NCBI GenBank assembly: GCA_002387205.1
Contig: DGLA01000012.1
Coordinates: forward strand, 62,001-126,000
DNA length: 64,000 nt
Source of the DNA: Stutzerimonas stutzeri
GTDB lineage: Bacteria; Pseudomonadota; Gammaproteobacteria; Pseudomonadales; Pseudomonadaceae
Direction of reading: 5' to 3'
Below are positions 1 to 8,654 of this stretch, piece after piece; within the stretch, counting starts at the first letter, position 1, and each line of letters starts with the position of its first letter. Under the pieces are notes generated by a model, which did not search any database, was not told where the DNA came from, and saw only the letters and a list, made by a program, of their open reading frames with translations. The position numbers and the translations under genes are program-made.

Positions 1-2
1 AC

Positions 3-1091
3 CACGTCGTCGCCGACGCTGACGAAATCATGGTGCGCCTGCCTGATCGCAGCGAAATGCAGGCCAAGCTGGTCGGAGCCGACCCGCGCAGTGACGTGGC
101 CCTGCTGAAGATCGAGGGTGACGGCCTGCCGACCGTCAAGATCGGCAGCTCCGAAGAGCTGAAAGCCGGCGAGTGGGTGGTGGCCATCGGCTCTCCGTTC
201 GGCTTCGACCATACGGTGACGGCTGGCGTGGTCAGTGCTACCGGCCGCAGCCTGCCGAACGAGAGCTACGTGCCGTTCATCCAGACGGACGTGGCGATCA
301 ACCCGGGCAACTCCGGCGGCCCGCTGTTCAACCTGGAAGGCGAGGTGGTGGGTATCAACTCGCAGATATTCACCCGTTCCGGTGGGTTCATGGGCCTGTC
401 GTTCGCCATCCCGATCGATGTCGCCATGGACGTGGCCAACCAGCTGCGTGAAGACGGCAAGGTCAGCCGCGGTTGGCTTGGTGTGGTCATCCAGGAAGTG
501 AACAAGGACCTGGCCGAATCCTTCGGCCTCGATCGTCCCGCAGGTGCCCTGGTGGCGCAGGTGATGGATGGCGGCCCAGCAGCCAAGGGCGGCCTGAAGG
601 TCGGGGACGTGATCCTCAGCGTCAACGGCAAATCCATCGACATGTCAGGCGATCTGCCGCACCTAGTCGGTGCGATGAAGCCGGGCGCCAAGGCCAAGCT
701 CGAAGTAGTGCGTGATGGCCAGCGCAAGACATTGACCATCGAGATCGGTGCGCTGCCGGAAGATGGCGATGTGTTGGCCTCTGCCGGCGGCCCGGACGGC
801 ACGACTCTCAGCAACAATCGGCTGGGCGTTTCGGTAACCGAACTGACCGATGCTCAGCGTCAGGCGCTGGAAATCTCTGGCGGCGTCGTGATCCGGGAGG
901 TCAGCCAGGGCCCTGCAGCAATGATCGGCCTGCGTCCGGGTGATGTAATCACTCACCTGAACAACGAAGCGATCGAGTCGGTAAAGGAATTCAGCCAGGT
1001 CGTGAAGGACCTGCCGAAGAACCGTTCCGTATCGATGCGTGTACTGCGTGAAGGTCGCGCCAGCTTCATTACCTTCAGGCTTCCGAAGTAA
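3..1091 (+). CDS. mucD: Periplasmic serine protease MucD/DegP, 5' truncated by window edge
   Basis: C-terminal part of an HtrA-family protease that degrades misfolded envelope proteins and, in Pseudomonas, restrains the AlgU envelope-stress response. The reading frame is already open at the window edge: its first codon (3-5) is His followed by VVADADE, which fits the catalytic His of the family NHVV motif. The catalytic Asp is at 93-95 (SDVALLK) and the nucleophile Ser at 312-314 in GNSGGP. Two PDZ domains follow, roughly 450-750 and 810-1085, the normal DegP-type architecture. The signal peptide and start lie outside the window. The ATG at 30 is internal and is not the start. A strong terminator follows, so mucD ends its transcription unit. 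Confidence 0.95.
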   Translation, partial: HVVADADEIMVRLPDRSEMQAKLVGADPRSDVALLKIEGDGLPTVKIGSSEELKAGEWVVAIGSPFGFDHTVTAGVVSATGRSLPNESYVPFIQTDVAINPGNSGGPLFNLEGEVVGINSQIFTRSGGFMGLSFAIPIDVAMDVANQLREDGKVSRGWLGVVIQEVNKDLAESFGLDRPAGALVAQVMDGGPAAKGGLKVGDVILSVNGKSIDMSGDLPHLVGAMKPGAKAKLEVVRDGQRKTLTIEIGALPEDGDVLASAGGPDGTTLSNNRLGVSVTELTDAQRQALEISGGVVIREVSQGPAAMIGLRPGDVITHLNNEAIESVKEFSQVVKDLPKNRSVSMRVLREGRASFITFRLPK

Positions 1092-1110
1092 GGGGGCGAA
1101 ACGCAACACC

Positions 1111-1142
1111 AGAAGGCCCGCCGCGTGCGGGCCTTCTTCTGT
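1111..1142 (+). terminator. Rho-independent terminator after mucD
   Basis: Perfect 11-bp inverted repeat (AGAAGGCCCGC at 1111-1121, complement at 1127-1137) with a 5-nt loop, followed by a short T-rich tail, 20 bp after the mucD stop. Confidence 0.85.
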
Positions 1143-1219
1143 CTGGGTGGGCAGAAGCTGGGCGAACTCACCGTCCTCCGGCAGCTCCAAATAGCAACCG
1201 AACTTCTGGAGGGCTGTCG

Positions 1220-1570
1220 ATGAACCTGTATCCGATGCTGGGATTGCTGATGCTGCCGACCTTTGCAGTCGCCGCTCCGCTGGAGCTGGAGCGTGAACTC
1301 AACGACCTGCAAATCGATGTTGAAGTGAACGAACTGGATACCAGCACCGGAGCCGGGATCGAGTCCGGGCGAGTGCAGCTGCTGCTGACCAATCATGAGC
1401 GATTCAAGGTCGCATGCCAGCTTCATCCAGGGGAGACCGAAGCTTCTCCTGGTCTTGATAGCACGCCCATCACCATCATCGCGCCGGAAGGGCGCCGCGC
1501 CCTGACGATGAGCGGTGAATATGGCGATTCTACGCTCAACGCGCTGCTAACCTGCATCCGGGACGAGTGA
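1220..1570 (+). CDS. Small secreted protein of unknown function
   Basis: A 116-residue protein with a clear Sec signal peptide: a short N-terminus, the hydrophobic run MLGLLMLPTFAVA, and a predicted cut after AVA-A near residue 18-19. The mature part is acidic and has two cysteines (in VACQLHP and LLTCIRD) that could form a disulfide in the periplasm. GGAGGG lies 7 nt before the ATG, which supports the start. It is separated from mucD by a terminator, so it has its own promoter or depends on readthrough. I do not recognise a characterised family and assign no function. Confidence 0.75.
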   Translation: MNLYPMLGLLMLPTFAVAAPLELERELNDLQIDVEVNELDTSTGAGIESGRVQLLLTNHERFKVACQLHPGETEASPGLDSTPITIIAPEGRRALTMSGEYGDSTLNALLTCIRDE

Positions 1571-1615
1571 CAGCGAATCGACGGAGTCGCTTGTCCCAGG
1601 GGGTGATGAACAGGG

Positions 1616-1858
1616 CTAGTGGCTACATCCCTGCGGCTTGAATACACGGTTAGTCGAGGGCGGGTTGCCGGCGAGCCTGGCGGCCGGGCGTCGCGGTCGG
1701 CGGATCAGTTCACCGCCACAGTTCGGGCAGATGAAGCCCAGTTTCGAGGAGGCGCAGGTCGAGCAGAACGTGCACTCGAAGGAGCAGATCAGCGCGTTCG
1801 GTGAGTCTGGCGGCAGGTCGGTGTCACAGCATTCGCAACCGGGTCTGAGCTCTAGCAT
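1616..1858 (-). CDS. DUF1272 cysteine-rich protein
   Basis: A compact protein of 80 residues starting MLELRPGCECCDTDLPP, with the pattern CECC, CSFECTFCSTC and CPNC. This is the DUF1272 signature, a likely zinc-binding small protein of unknown role. The eight or more paired cysteines imply one or two metal sites. I place the start at 1858 because family members begin MLELRP and a GGTGG sequence lies upstream; an in-frame start at 1873 would add five residues. After the cysteine domain the tail is basic (RRPRRPAAR). It is transcribed divergently from the hybrid kinase. Confidence 0.85.
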   Translation of the reverse strand: MLELRPGCECCDTDLPPDSPNALICSFECTFCSTCASSKLGFICPNCGGELIRRPRRPAARLAGNPPSTNRVFKPQGCSH

Positions 1859-1970
1859 GGGCTTGTCCACCATAGAAACGTTAACTGGGACTAATCTCGG
1901 AATAACTGGCTTAATGCGGGACTGAACCGCGCACGGCTGATGCTTTCCAACTGTTTGCGTGCGTCTGGTA

Positions 1971-2017
1971 CAGGACGCATAAAGTAAGGCGTCCTGCTTG
2001 GTGCCGCACCTTTTTTT
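1971..2017 (+). promoter_or_regulatory. Leader hairpins and T-tract ahead of the kinase gene
   Basis: CAGGACGC (1971-1978) and its exact complement (1989-1996) form an 8-bp stem. A short GGTG/CACC hairpin (2000-2010) follows and runs straight into seven Ts (2011-2017), 40 bp before the kinase start. This looks like a terminator or attenuator in the leader. It could instead end a small transcript made from the 1874-1970 gap. It matches no riboswitch that I recognise. Confidence 0.4.
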
Positions 2018-2056
2018 AAGTCCCCTGCCCGACAGGGCATCCGGTAGGAATGATTG

Positions 2057-5000
2057 ATGCAGACGAGAGGGGCGAAGCCAGTCCGGTCAGTACCGTTGCG
2101 AAGTCGTCTACTGATGATTGCGCTGGCCGGCATCCTGCCGCTTGCCCTGGTTGCCGGGCTTGGCCTGCTCCTGATCGTCAATGAACAAAAGCAGCTGGCC
2201 GAGCAGCGCAGCCTCGAAGCCACCCGTCTTGCCGCGACGGCAATCGAAGTCGAGCTGAGCCGTTCATTGAACCTGTTGCAGGCGCTTTCGCAATCGCCCT
2301 TGCTCGACGTCGGTGAGATCGAAGCCTTTGCCGACCTGGTTCGTCGTGTACTGCCTTCCGTACCTAGTTGGTATGCCTTGCTGATCATCAGTCCCGATGG
2401 AGAGGTGCTCACCCGTGTCTCCCTGGATGACGTACCGGCCTCCAGCACCATCGCCGAGCCCGCCAGTTTTGCTGAGCTCAAACGCACAGGTAAACCGCAA
2501 GTCGGCAGCATGAGCCAGGGGCCCGGCGGGGTATGGGGCATCCCTTTGCGCGTGGTAGTGCCCGAGGACGGCGAGCCTCGCTACATCCTGACTGCAGTGC
2601 TCAGACCCCAGGCCATCGCTGATGTGATCGGCAACCGCAGGCTGCCGCCTGGCTGGGTCAACACCGTGCTGGATGCCGACGGCCTGCGTATCGCCCGTTC
2701 GCTGCGCCATCAGGAGACCATGGGACTGCCGGCTTCTCCTTCGCTGGCGCAGCTGCTGCAGGATGATCCGAGTGAGGAAGGCATCGGGCTCGCCAATACC
2801 ATGGAAGGTGCGCAGGTCTACACCGCGTTTGTGCGTCTGCAGCCGTCCGACTGGGTAATTGCCACCGGCGTCCCCACTGAAGTGGTGGAAGCCGGCGCTG
2901 TCCGGGCGTTCACGCTCTATGGTGGCGGCCTATTGCTATCGCTTGCACTGGCTGTGTCGGCGGCACTGTTCGCGACGCGGCGGATCAATACGCCGATGCG
3001 GCATCTGCGCCGTGCCGCCCAGGCGTTGGGCCAGGGCCAATCGGTACAGGTCCCCGAGAGCGAGATCGAGGAAATCTGCGAGGTTGGCCGCGCGCTTGCC
3101 GGCGCAGCACAGGCTCGTCTGGCCAGCGAGGCCGAGCGCGACAGTATGTTGTCCCGGCTGGAGTTGGCGCAGCAGGATCTTACTCAGCAGGTAAGCGATC
3201 TGGAACGCCTTCAGGCACTGAGCAATCGGCTGTTGCAGATGCCTGCGCTGAATGACCAGCTGCAGGCGATCGTCGATACGCTCTGCACCCTTCATGGTGC
3301 TGCGCATGGCCTGTTGGCACTCAGCGACGGTTCTTCTCCTTTGCGTATACACGCCTCCAGAGGTTTTTCCGCCGACTCGCTGGCCCTTCTGGATAACATC
3401 CGTCCCGGCCTCGGGGCCTGCGGCGCCGCGGCCAAAAGCGGTGGGCGCGTGGTGGTGGTCGATACCGAGACCGACCCCTGCTTTGCTGACCTCGTGTCAA
3501 TCTCGCGCACCGAAGGGTTCCGCTCGGTGCACAGCACGCCGATCCGGCACAGCGACAACGGAGTGCTGGGTACCTTGACGGTGCAGCTGGCTGAGGCACG
3601 GCCGCCGACCGAGCGGGAGATTCATCTCGCCGATCTCACTGCTGGCCTGGCTGCGGTATTCATCGACAGAGCCCGCGCACAGCGCAAGGCGGGGTTGTTC
3701 GAACAGCGTCTGCAGGTGGCGCTGGCCTCCTCAACCGTGCCGTTCGCGATTCTTTCGCCATGTCGAGTTGAGTCGGGCGACACCGGCGATTTCAGCTTTG
3801 ATTTCATCAACCCAACGGGCGCATCAAGCCTGCGTGGCTCGGTTGCCGAAATCACCGGGCGGCGCTTGCGTGAGGTGCTGGGTCCGACTGCCAATCCGCA
3901 AGCGCTGGCGACTTTGCTGGATGTGTATCGCTTCCAGCAGCCTTGCGATCTGGAATTGCGCAGCACCGCGTTTGACAGCGAACGTTGGATCCGCCTGGTG
4001 GCTACGCCGTTCGATCAGAGCCTGGCCGTCTGGTTTGCCGACGTCACCCAGGCCAAGCAGCAGGAGCAGTCGATTCGCGAATCGGACCGGCGCAAGGATG
4101 AATTCCTCGCTACCCTGGCCCATGAGCTACGCAACCCGCTGGCACCGATCCGCCTGGCAGCCGGCCTCTTCGGTTCTCCCTTGGCATCCGATGCGCAGAA
4201 ACAACGCAGCCAACAGATCATCGAGCGCCAGGTCCGGCATATGGCGCTGCTGCTGGATGACCTGTTCGACATTTCCCGCATTACCCTCGGCAAGCTGGCA
4301 CTGCGCAAGGAGCGGCTGGACCTGCGCGCGATAGTCGAGGCTGCCATCGAGACCACGAGAGCGAAGATCGAGAGCAAGCAGCATGCACTGGACGTGGCGA
4401 TGCCTACGGAGCCGGTGATGCTGGACGCTGACCCGCTTCGACTCGAGCAGATACTGACCAACCTGCTGAACAACGCGGCGAAGTTCACTCCCAACGGCGG
4501 GCGTATACAGGTTCTCGTCGAGCATGATGGCGAGAACGCAACGGTATCGGTGACTGACAATGGCCTGGGCATTGCCCGGGAGAACCAGAAGCTGATTTTC
4601 GAGCGTTTTGCCCAGGTGCCCAGTGCCAGCGCCCAGGTCAACTCAGGGCTCGGAATCGGGCTGGCGCTAGCCCGGGGGTTGGCGCGACTGCATGACGCTG
4701 ATGTTCGCGTGAGCAGCGAGGGGTTGGGGCAGGGTGCGCAGTTCAGCCTGACGCTGCCGGCCCTGGCCGCGGTCCCGAGCGGGGCGCCGGGCGAAGCGTT
4801 GAAAAGCGCCACAGTGTCCAAGCGGCGCATTCTGGTTGCCGACGACAACCGTGACATTGCCGAAACCATGGGCGAAATCCTGCGGCTCGAGGGGCATGAG
4901 GTCCACCTGGCGTTCGATGGTATCGAGGCATACGAGCGCTATCAGCAGCTCGATCCAGAGCTCGTGCTGCTGGATATCGGCATGCCGGGGCTGCGGGGAG

Positions 5001-5173
5001 ATGAAGTCGCACGGCTGATTCGTGCCCATCCCACCAATGCCGATGTTCGCCTGGTGGCCATTACCGGTTGGGGGCAGCCGAGCGACAAGCAGAATGCACT
5101 GGCAGCAGGGTTCGACATTCATATGACCAAGCCGGTGGATGTCGCTCGCCTTCTCGAGGTGGTTGGCGCCTGA
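2057..5173 (+). CDS. Membrane hybrid sensor histidine kinase (GAF, HisKA, HATPase, REC)
   Basis: About 1038 residues. A transmembrane helix at 19-42 and a second near 285-306 enclose a 240-residue periplasmic sensor (double-Cache-like, inferred from size and position). A HAMP-like linker follows, then a GAF domain (about 390-535), a PAS-like segment (about 545-670), HisKA with the phospho-acceptor His689 in LAHELRNP, an HATPase domain with NLLNNAAKF and DNGLGIA, and a C-terminal receiver with Asp973 in LLDIGMPG. The kinase can therefore pass phosphate to its own receiver; an HPt protein or output regulator is not encoded nearby. AGGA sits 7 nt before ATG 2057; a TTG at 2054 is the alternative. 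The ligand is unknown. Confidence 0.88.
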   Translation: MQTRGAKPVRSVPLRSRLLMIALAGILPLALVAGLGLLLIVNEQKQLAEQRSLEATRLAATAIEVELSRSLNLLQALSQSPLLDVGEIEAFADLVRRVLPSVPSWYALLIISPDGEVLTRVSLDDVPASSTIAEPASFAELKRTGKPQVGSMSQGPGGVWGIPLRVVVPEDGEPRYILTAVLRPQAIADVIGNRRLPPGWVNTVLDADGLRIARSLRHQETMGLPASPSLAQLLQDDPSEEGIGLANTMEGAQVYTAFVRLQPSDWVIATGVPTEVVEAGAVRAFTLYGGGLLLSLALAVSAALFATRRINTPMRHLRRAAQALGQGQSVQVPESEIEEICEVGRALAGAAQARLASEAERDSMLSRLELAQQDLTQQVSDLERLQALSNRLLQMPALNDQLQAIVDTLCTLHGAAHGLLALSDGSSPLRIHASRGFSADSLALLDNIRPGLGACGAAAKSGGRVVVVDTETDPCFADLVSISRTEGFRSVHSTPIRHSDNGVLGTLTVQLAEARPPTEREIHLADLTAGLAAVFIDRARAQRKAGLFEQRLQVALASSTVPFAILSPCRVESGDTGDFSFDFINPTGASSLRGSVAEITGRRLREVLGPTANPQALATLLDVYRFQQPCDLELRSTAFDSERWIRLVATPFDQSLAVWFADVTQAKQQEQSIRESDRRKDEFLATLAHELRNPLAPIRLAAGLFGSPLASDAQKQRSQQIIERQVRHMALLLDDLFDISRITLGKLALRKERLDLRAIVEAAIETTRAKIESKQHALDVAMPTEPVMLDADPLRLEQILTNLLNNAAKFTPNGGRIQVLVEHDGENATVSVTDNGLGIARENQKLIFERFAQVPSASAQVNSGLGIGLALARGLARLHDADVRVSSEGLGQGAQFSLTLPALAAVPSGAPGEALKSATVSKRRILVADDNRDIAETMGEILRLEGHEVHLAFDGIEAYERYQQLDPELVLLDIGMPGLRGDEVARLIRAHPTNADVRLVAITGWGQPSDKQNALAAGFDIHMTKPVDVARLLEVVGA

Positions 5174-5294
5174 GCATGGTCGAAAACGGACAGGTACGTT
5201 GTCTGCTGTGGATTCGGTTGCTCAGGCTCGAGGCGTTTCTGTCATACTCCGCGCCTAAGCTTCTGCCGAAGCCCATGCTTGCGGCAGTTGAGTG

Positions 5295-5480
5295 AAATCG
5301 GGAGAGACTGCAACGGCTTTTCCCTGTGCAGCGCCGAAGGAGCAACCGCCCCGGAAACTCTCAGGCAGAAGGACCGATTTCACTGTTGATCTCTGAAGAG
5401 CCGCCGGGCAGTCGTCGCCCGCCGCACCGAAGGAGCAAGCGAGCGTCGCTCGTGAAACTCTCAGGTCCAGAACAGAGGGG
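5295..5480 (+). promoter_or_regulatory. Tandem glycine riboswitch (two aptamers)
   Basis: Two consecutive glycine-aptamer modules lie in the 364-bp gap before the flavoprotein gene. Aptamer 1 runs about 5295-5380, closed by AAATCG/CGATTT, with GGGAGAGA, CCGAAGGAGCAA and AACTCTCAGG cores. Aptamer 2 runs about 5388-5480, closed by CTCTG/CAGAG, with the same CCGAAGGAGCAA and AACTCTCAGG cores. A possible expression platform is pairing of TCCAG in the 3' edge of aptamer 2 (5466-5470) with CTGGA overlapping the ribosome-binding site (5525-5529); glycine binding would then free translation. That pairing is inference. A candidate promoter (TTGCTC 5218, CATACT 5243) would start the RNA near 5255. Confidence 0.93.
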
Positions 5481-5537
5481 GCACCTGATCCGCATGTCGC
5501 GGCAGGCCCTGACCCCTGACGTATCTGGAGTAGCACC

Positions 5538-6800
5538 ATGAAGAAGATCGCTGTCGTGGGTGGCGGTATCACCGGCATCACCACGGCCTATGCGCTGGCC
5601 AAGCGCGGCTTTTCCGTCACCCTTTTCGAAAAGCATCGCTATGCGGCAATGGAGACTTCCTTCGCCAACGGCGGCCAGCTGTCGGCCTCCAATGCCGAAG
5701 TCTGGAACCACTGGTCAACCATTCTCAAGGGCATCAAATGGATGCTCAAGAGTGATGCGCCCTTGCTGGTCAACCCCAAGCCCAGCTGGCACAAGCTGTC
5801 CTGGTTTGCCGAATTCATCGGTTCCATCCCGCACTACCAGCGGAACACCATCGAAACCGCACGACTGGCAATCGCAGCGCGCGAGCATCTGTTCGCCTGG
5901 TCAGAGGAGGAGGGGATTGACTTCGACCTGAAGAAGGTCGGCATCCTGCATATCTACCGCGACAAGGCGGGTTTCGACCATGCGGGCAAGGTCTCTGCCT
6001 TGCTGGCCCAGGGTGGGCTGCCACGACGCAGCGTGACGCCGGACGAGATGCGCTCCATCGAGCCGACCCTGGCCGGCCAGTATTACGGCGGCTACTACAC
6101 CGAATGCGATTCCACCGGCGACATTCATAAGTTCACCAATGGCCTGGCCGCAGCCGCCATTCGGCTGGGTGTCGATTGCCGCTATGGTCAGGATGTCCGG
6201 CGTGTCTCGACCGATGGCAGAGCTGCCAGCGTGACCGTTGGAATGCGTGACGGCGAAGAATGCCTGCGGTTCGATGGCATCGTCGTCTGCGCCGGCACTG
6301 CCAGCCGGGCCCTGGCCTCGCAGCTGGGAGACCGGGTGAACATCTATCCGGTGAAAGGCTATTCCATCACCGTCAATCTCGACGACGAGGCGAGCCGCGC
6401 CGCTGCGCCCACCGTCAGCCTGCTGGATGACGAAACCAAGCTGGTGACCAGCCGCCTTGGCGATAGTCGCTTGCGGGTGGCGGGCACCGCCGAGTTCAAC
6501 GGTTACAACCGCGATATTCGCGCTGACCGGATTCGGCCTCTGGTGGACTGGGTCGCCGAGTGCTTTCCTGGGGTCAACACCCGGAACGTGGTGCCCTGGG
6601 CGGGCTTGCGCCCGATGATGCCGAACATGATGCCCAAGGTCGGTCGCGGCAGCTCAGCCTGTGTGTTCTACAACACGGGACATGGGCATCTGGGCTGGAC
6701 GCTCAGCGCCATCACAGCGGACATGGTGGCAGGTGTGGTGGCCGAGTCGATGGGCTCGACCGCCTCGTCGGCCTCGGTTGGACGGCCCGCTCACGCCTGA
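5538..6800 (+). CDS. DadA-like FAD-dependent amino-acid dehydrogenase, glycine-riboswitch controlled
   Basis: A 420-residue flavoprotein of the DAO/DadA family. It starts with the dinucleotide-binding motif VGGGITGITTAYALAKRG and ends with the second FAD-contact region (NVVPWAGLRPMMPN and YNTGHGHLGWT). These enzymes oxidise amino acids to 2-oxo acids and pass electrons to the respiratory chain. Its position directly behind a tandem glycine riboswitch suggests that the physiological substrate is glycine or a related small amino acid rather than D-alanine; this is inference from context. No alanine racemase gene is adjacent, as would be expected for the classic dadAX operon. GGAG lies 7 nt before the ATG. 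The product probably acts at the inner membrane. Confidence 0.88.
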   Translation: MKKIAVVGGGITGITTAYALAKRGFSVTLFEKHRYAAMETSFANGGQLSASNAEVWNHWSTILKGIKWMLKSDAPLLVNPKPSWHKLSWFAEFIGSIPHYQRNTIETARLAIAAREHLFAWSEEEGIDFDLKKVGILHIYRDKAGFDHAGKVSALLAQGGLPRRSVTPDEMRSIEPTLAGQYYGGYYTECDSTGDIHKFTNGLAAAAIRLGVDCRYGQDVRRVSTDGRAASVTVGMRDGEECLRFDGIVVCAGTASRALASQLGDRVNIYPVKGYSITVNLDDEASRAAAPTVSLLDDETKLVTSRLGDSRLRVAGTAEFNGYNRDIRADRIRPLVDWVAECFPGVNTRNVVPWAGLRPMMPNMMPKVGRGSSACVFYNTGHGHLGWTLSAITADMVAGVVAESMGSTASSASVGRPAHA

Positions 6801-6863
6801 GGTATGGATCAGGAGTTCGGCTATCTCCAACCGATGGCCTGCGACAGATCTCCCAATAACGGC

Positions 6864-6891
6864 CTGCCGAGCAGCGGAAGCTGCTCGGCAG
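6864..6891. terminator. Strong hairpin between convergent genes
   Basis: A perfect 12-bp stem (CTGCCGAGCAGC and complement) with a GGAA tetraloop lies 63 bp after the dadA-like stop and before the convergent FKBP gene. There is no T-tract on either strand, so termination is likely but not certain. Confidence 0.6.
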
Positions 6892-6985
6892 CCGTGTCCG
6901 GGCGGCGGAAGCAGGTCACGACGATGGTGATGACAACAGAACGGCCGCAGCCTGTATCTCTGGTGCCCTGCCTGGTGCGTCACAA

Positions 6986-7330
6986 TCACTCGTCGCGGGT
7001 CAGCACTTCCAGCAGCTCGATTACGAACAAAAGGTTCGAGTTCGGTTTGATGTGTTCGCCAATCTGGCGATCACCATAGGCAAGGTGCGCCGGGACGAAG
7101 AGCTTGCGCTTGCCGCCCACCTTCATGCCCATCAGGCCTAAGTCCCATCCCTTGATCACCCGGCCGGTGCCGATCACGCATTGAAAGGGCTTGCCACGAT
7201 CGTATGAGGAGTCGAAGGTGGTGCCGTCTTCGAGCGTACCCCGGTACTGGGTCGTGATCAGGGCGCCCTTGACCACGGCTTTGCCGTCGCCGACCAGGAT
7301 GTCTTCGCTCCGCAGTTCGTTGCTCAGCAT
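6986..7330 (-). CDS. FKBP-type peptidyl-prolyl cis-trans isomerase
   Basis: A single-domain FKBP of 114 residues without a signal peptide, so cytoplasmic. Family landmarks are in order: GTLEDGTTFDSSYDRG, FQCVIGTGRVIKGWDLGL (active-site Val-Ile-x-Gly-Trp), GMKVGGKRKLFVPAHLAYGD and a final LLFVIELLEV strand. It speeds prolyl isomerisation during folding. It heads a series of four small leftward genes (7330 back to 8429) but lies last in transcription order, 24 bp after the YkgJ-type gene, so the two are probably co-transcribed. Confidence 0.92.
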   Translation of the reverse strand: MLSNELRSEDILVGDGKAVVKGALITTQYRGTLEDGTTFDSSYDRGKPFQCVIGTGRVIKGWDLGLMGMKVGGKRKLFVPAHLAYGDRQIGEHIKPNSNLLFVIELLEVLTRDE

Positions 7331-7354
7331 TTATCTCGGATCCTCGTTGGGATG

Positions 7355-7708
7355 CTAGACCAGCACCTGCCGCGTGCTGGCGATCAGATTGTGTACCTGC
7401 TTTTCCACCTGTGCAGTCGTGGGTGCAGCCGGACCCCTGCCGCGGGGGCATGGCAGGCTTGCTGTCGTGCCAAACAGTCGGCAGATCAGGGGTCGCTCGC
7501 CGTAGGCCTCGCAACCGTTGGGACCGAGGTGCACACAGTTCCAGTGTGCCAGCGCAGCGTCGTGTTCGGCGGCGCTTTTATATGGCAAGCGGGCCATCTC
7601 TTCGGACGAGGCGGTGACCGGGCCACAGCAGTCGTGACAGCCAGGCTCACAGGCAAAACCTGGAATCTGGCGGCGAAGACTATCGATCTTTCGGTTGGTA
7701 CGGGTCAT
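7355..7708 (-). CDS. YkgJ-family cysteine cluster protein
   Basis: A 117-residue protein with the YkgJ/UPF0153 pattern of conserved cysteines: CEPGCHDCCG near the N-terminus, then NCVHLGPNGCEAYGERPLICRLFG. The family is thought to bind a zinc or iron-sulfur centre; its reaction is unknown. AAGG precedes the ATG at a normal distance. The gene lies 24 bp upstream of the FKBP gene on the same strand, consistent with one transcript. Confidence 0.85.
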   Translation of the reverse strand: MTRTNRKIDSLRRQIPGFACEPGCHDCCGPVTASSEEMARLPYKSAAEHDAALAHWNCVHLGPNGCEAYGERPLICRLFGTTASLPCPRGRGPAAPTTAQVEKQVHNLIASTRQVLV

Positions 7709-7776
7709 GCGCTGCCTTCGACTCGGGGGCCGGCATGGTACCCGGCCTTGCGGTGTCTGCCTGCCCCGCCGAGATT

Positions 7777-8070
7777 TTATTCAGTCGCGATGATGTCGTC
7801 CCAGTCATGGTGCTTCTTCACATAGGCCGCAACGAATTCGCATACCGGCACGACGCGCTTGCCGCGCTGGCGGGCGTCGTCCAGTGCGTCGCGGACGAGC
7901 TTGCTTCCCATGCCCTGGCCCTCCAGGCTTGGATCGACTTCCGTATGGGTAAACACCTGGCGCTCGCCGTCGTCCTGATAGCTGGCGACGCCAAGCTCCT
8001 TGCCCTCGACTTCGAGGATATAACGCTGCTGTGACTCGTCGTGACGCACGGTTGCGTTGCTGTTGTTCAT
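7777..8070 (-). CDS. Small GNAT-like N-acetyltransferase (COG2388 type)
   Basis: A 97-residue minimal GNAT fold. It has the acetyl-CoA pyrophosphate-binding motif EGQGMGSKLV, preceded by the strand FTHTEVDPSL and followed by a basic helix and VVPVCEFVAAYVKKH, which matches the YjdJ/COG2388 family. The substrate of this family is not known. GGAGG lies 6 nt before the ATG. It sits between two other small leftward genes, with gaps of about 50-70 bp. Confidence 0.88.
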   Translation of the reverse strand: MNNSNATVRHDESQQRYILEVEGKELGVASYQDDGERQVFTHTEVDPSLEGQGMGSKLVRDALDDARQRGKRVVPVCEFVAAYVKKHHDWDDIIATE

Positions 8071-8117
8071 GAGGTGCCTCCGGTTCTTGTGCGGTGCGAG
8101 ACCGCTGAAATGATTTT

Positions 8118-8429
8118 CTAGAGTGCGTCTACCAGCTGTTTGCCCAGCTCCGTACCGCGCTGGAGGGCGTCGTCATAGCTGTGGTAGTGCCGTGTCTCAT
8201 CGACGGTTACCGGGACGACGATCTCGAGTTGCTTTACTACTTCGGCGCCGACGGCCCAGAGGGTTTCGCCAAAGGTCTCGTATTCATACCCGGTGAGATG
8301 GACGATCACATCGTGGTCCCGATAAACCAGTCGATGACTGTGCGGAATCTGGTGATCGCTACCGCTGGGTATGTGTGCCGGCGTGTCGAAGTAGGGTTTT
8401 TCGGCGTCCGGTTTGACTGCCTTGGTCAT
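8118..8429 (-). CDS. Conserved-looking hypothetical protein, 103 aa
   Basis: A soluble, histidine-rich and acidic protein with no signal peptide or membrane segment. Notable stretches are HQIPHSHRLVYRDHDVIVHLTGYEYETFGETLW in outline (His/Tyr-rich beta segments) and a C-terminal helix ending GKQLVDAL. A good GGAGG ribosome-binding site precedes the ATG, and codon use matches the neighbours, so I accept it as a real gene. I do not recognise a family and infer no function. Confidence 0.65.
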   Translation of the reverse strand: MTKAVKPDAEKPYFDTPAHIPSGSDHQIPHSHRLVYRDHDVIVHLTGYEYETFGETLWAVGAEVVKQLEIVVPVTVDETRHYHSYDDALQRGTELGKQLVDAL

Positions 8430-8654
8430 CGCTGGGCCTCCGCTGGGTTGTCTAGCTTGGGCCCGATACCAGCGTGCATCGTTCCGTCGTGAAGAGCGCT
8501 CGCGACGGGCGCATCACGGCGGACGACGATGGACGACCGCTAACGGTAGGCGAAGCCATTAGACCGAAGTACTGCCCTCCCGGCCCGCAAGTCGCATAGC
8601 GGTGCGATGAGCGATGGTTAGCATGCAGATATAACAACAACTCCAGAGGCAGTC

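Noticed and set aside
1971..2056. c-di-GMP (GEMM) or other known riboswitch
   Set aside because: The conserved GEMM cores are absent; only simple hairpins are present.
5538..6800. Calling the gene dadA outright
   Set aside because: The glycine riboswitch and absence of an alanine racemase gene argue against a standard DadA role, so no symbol was given.
8430..8654. ANR/DNR box upstream of the NosR-like gene
   Set aside because: No TTGAT-N4-ATCAA or close variant was found.
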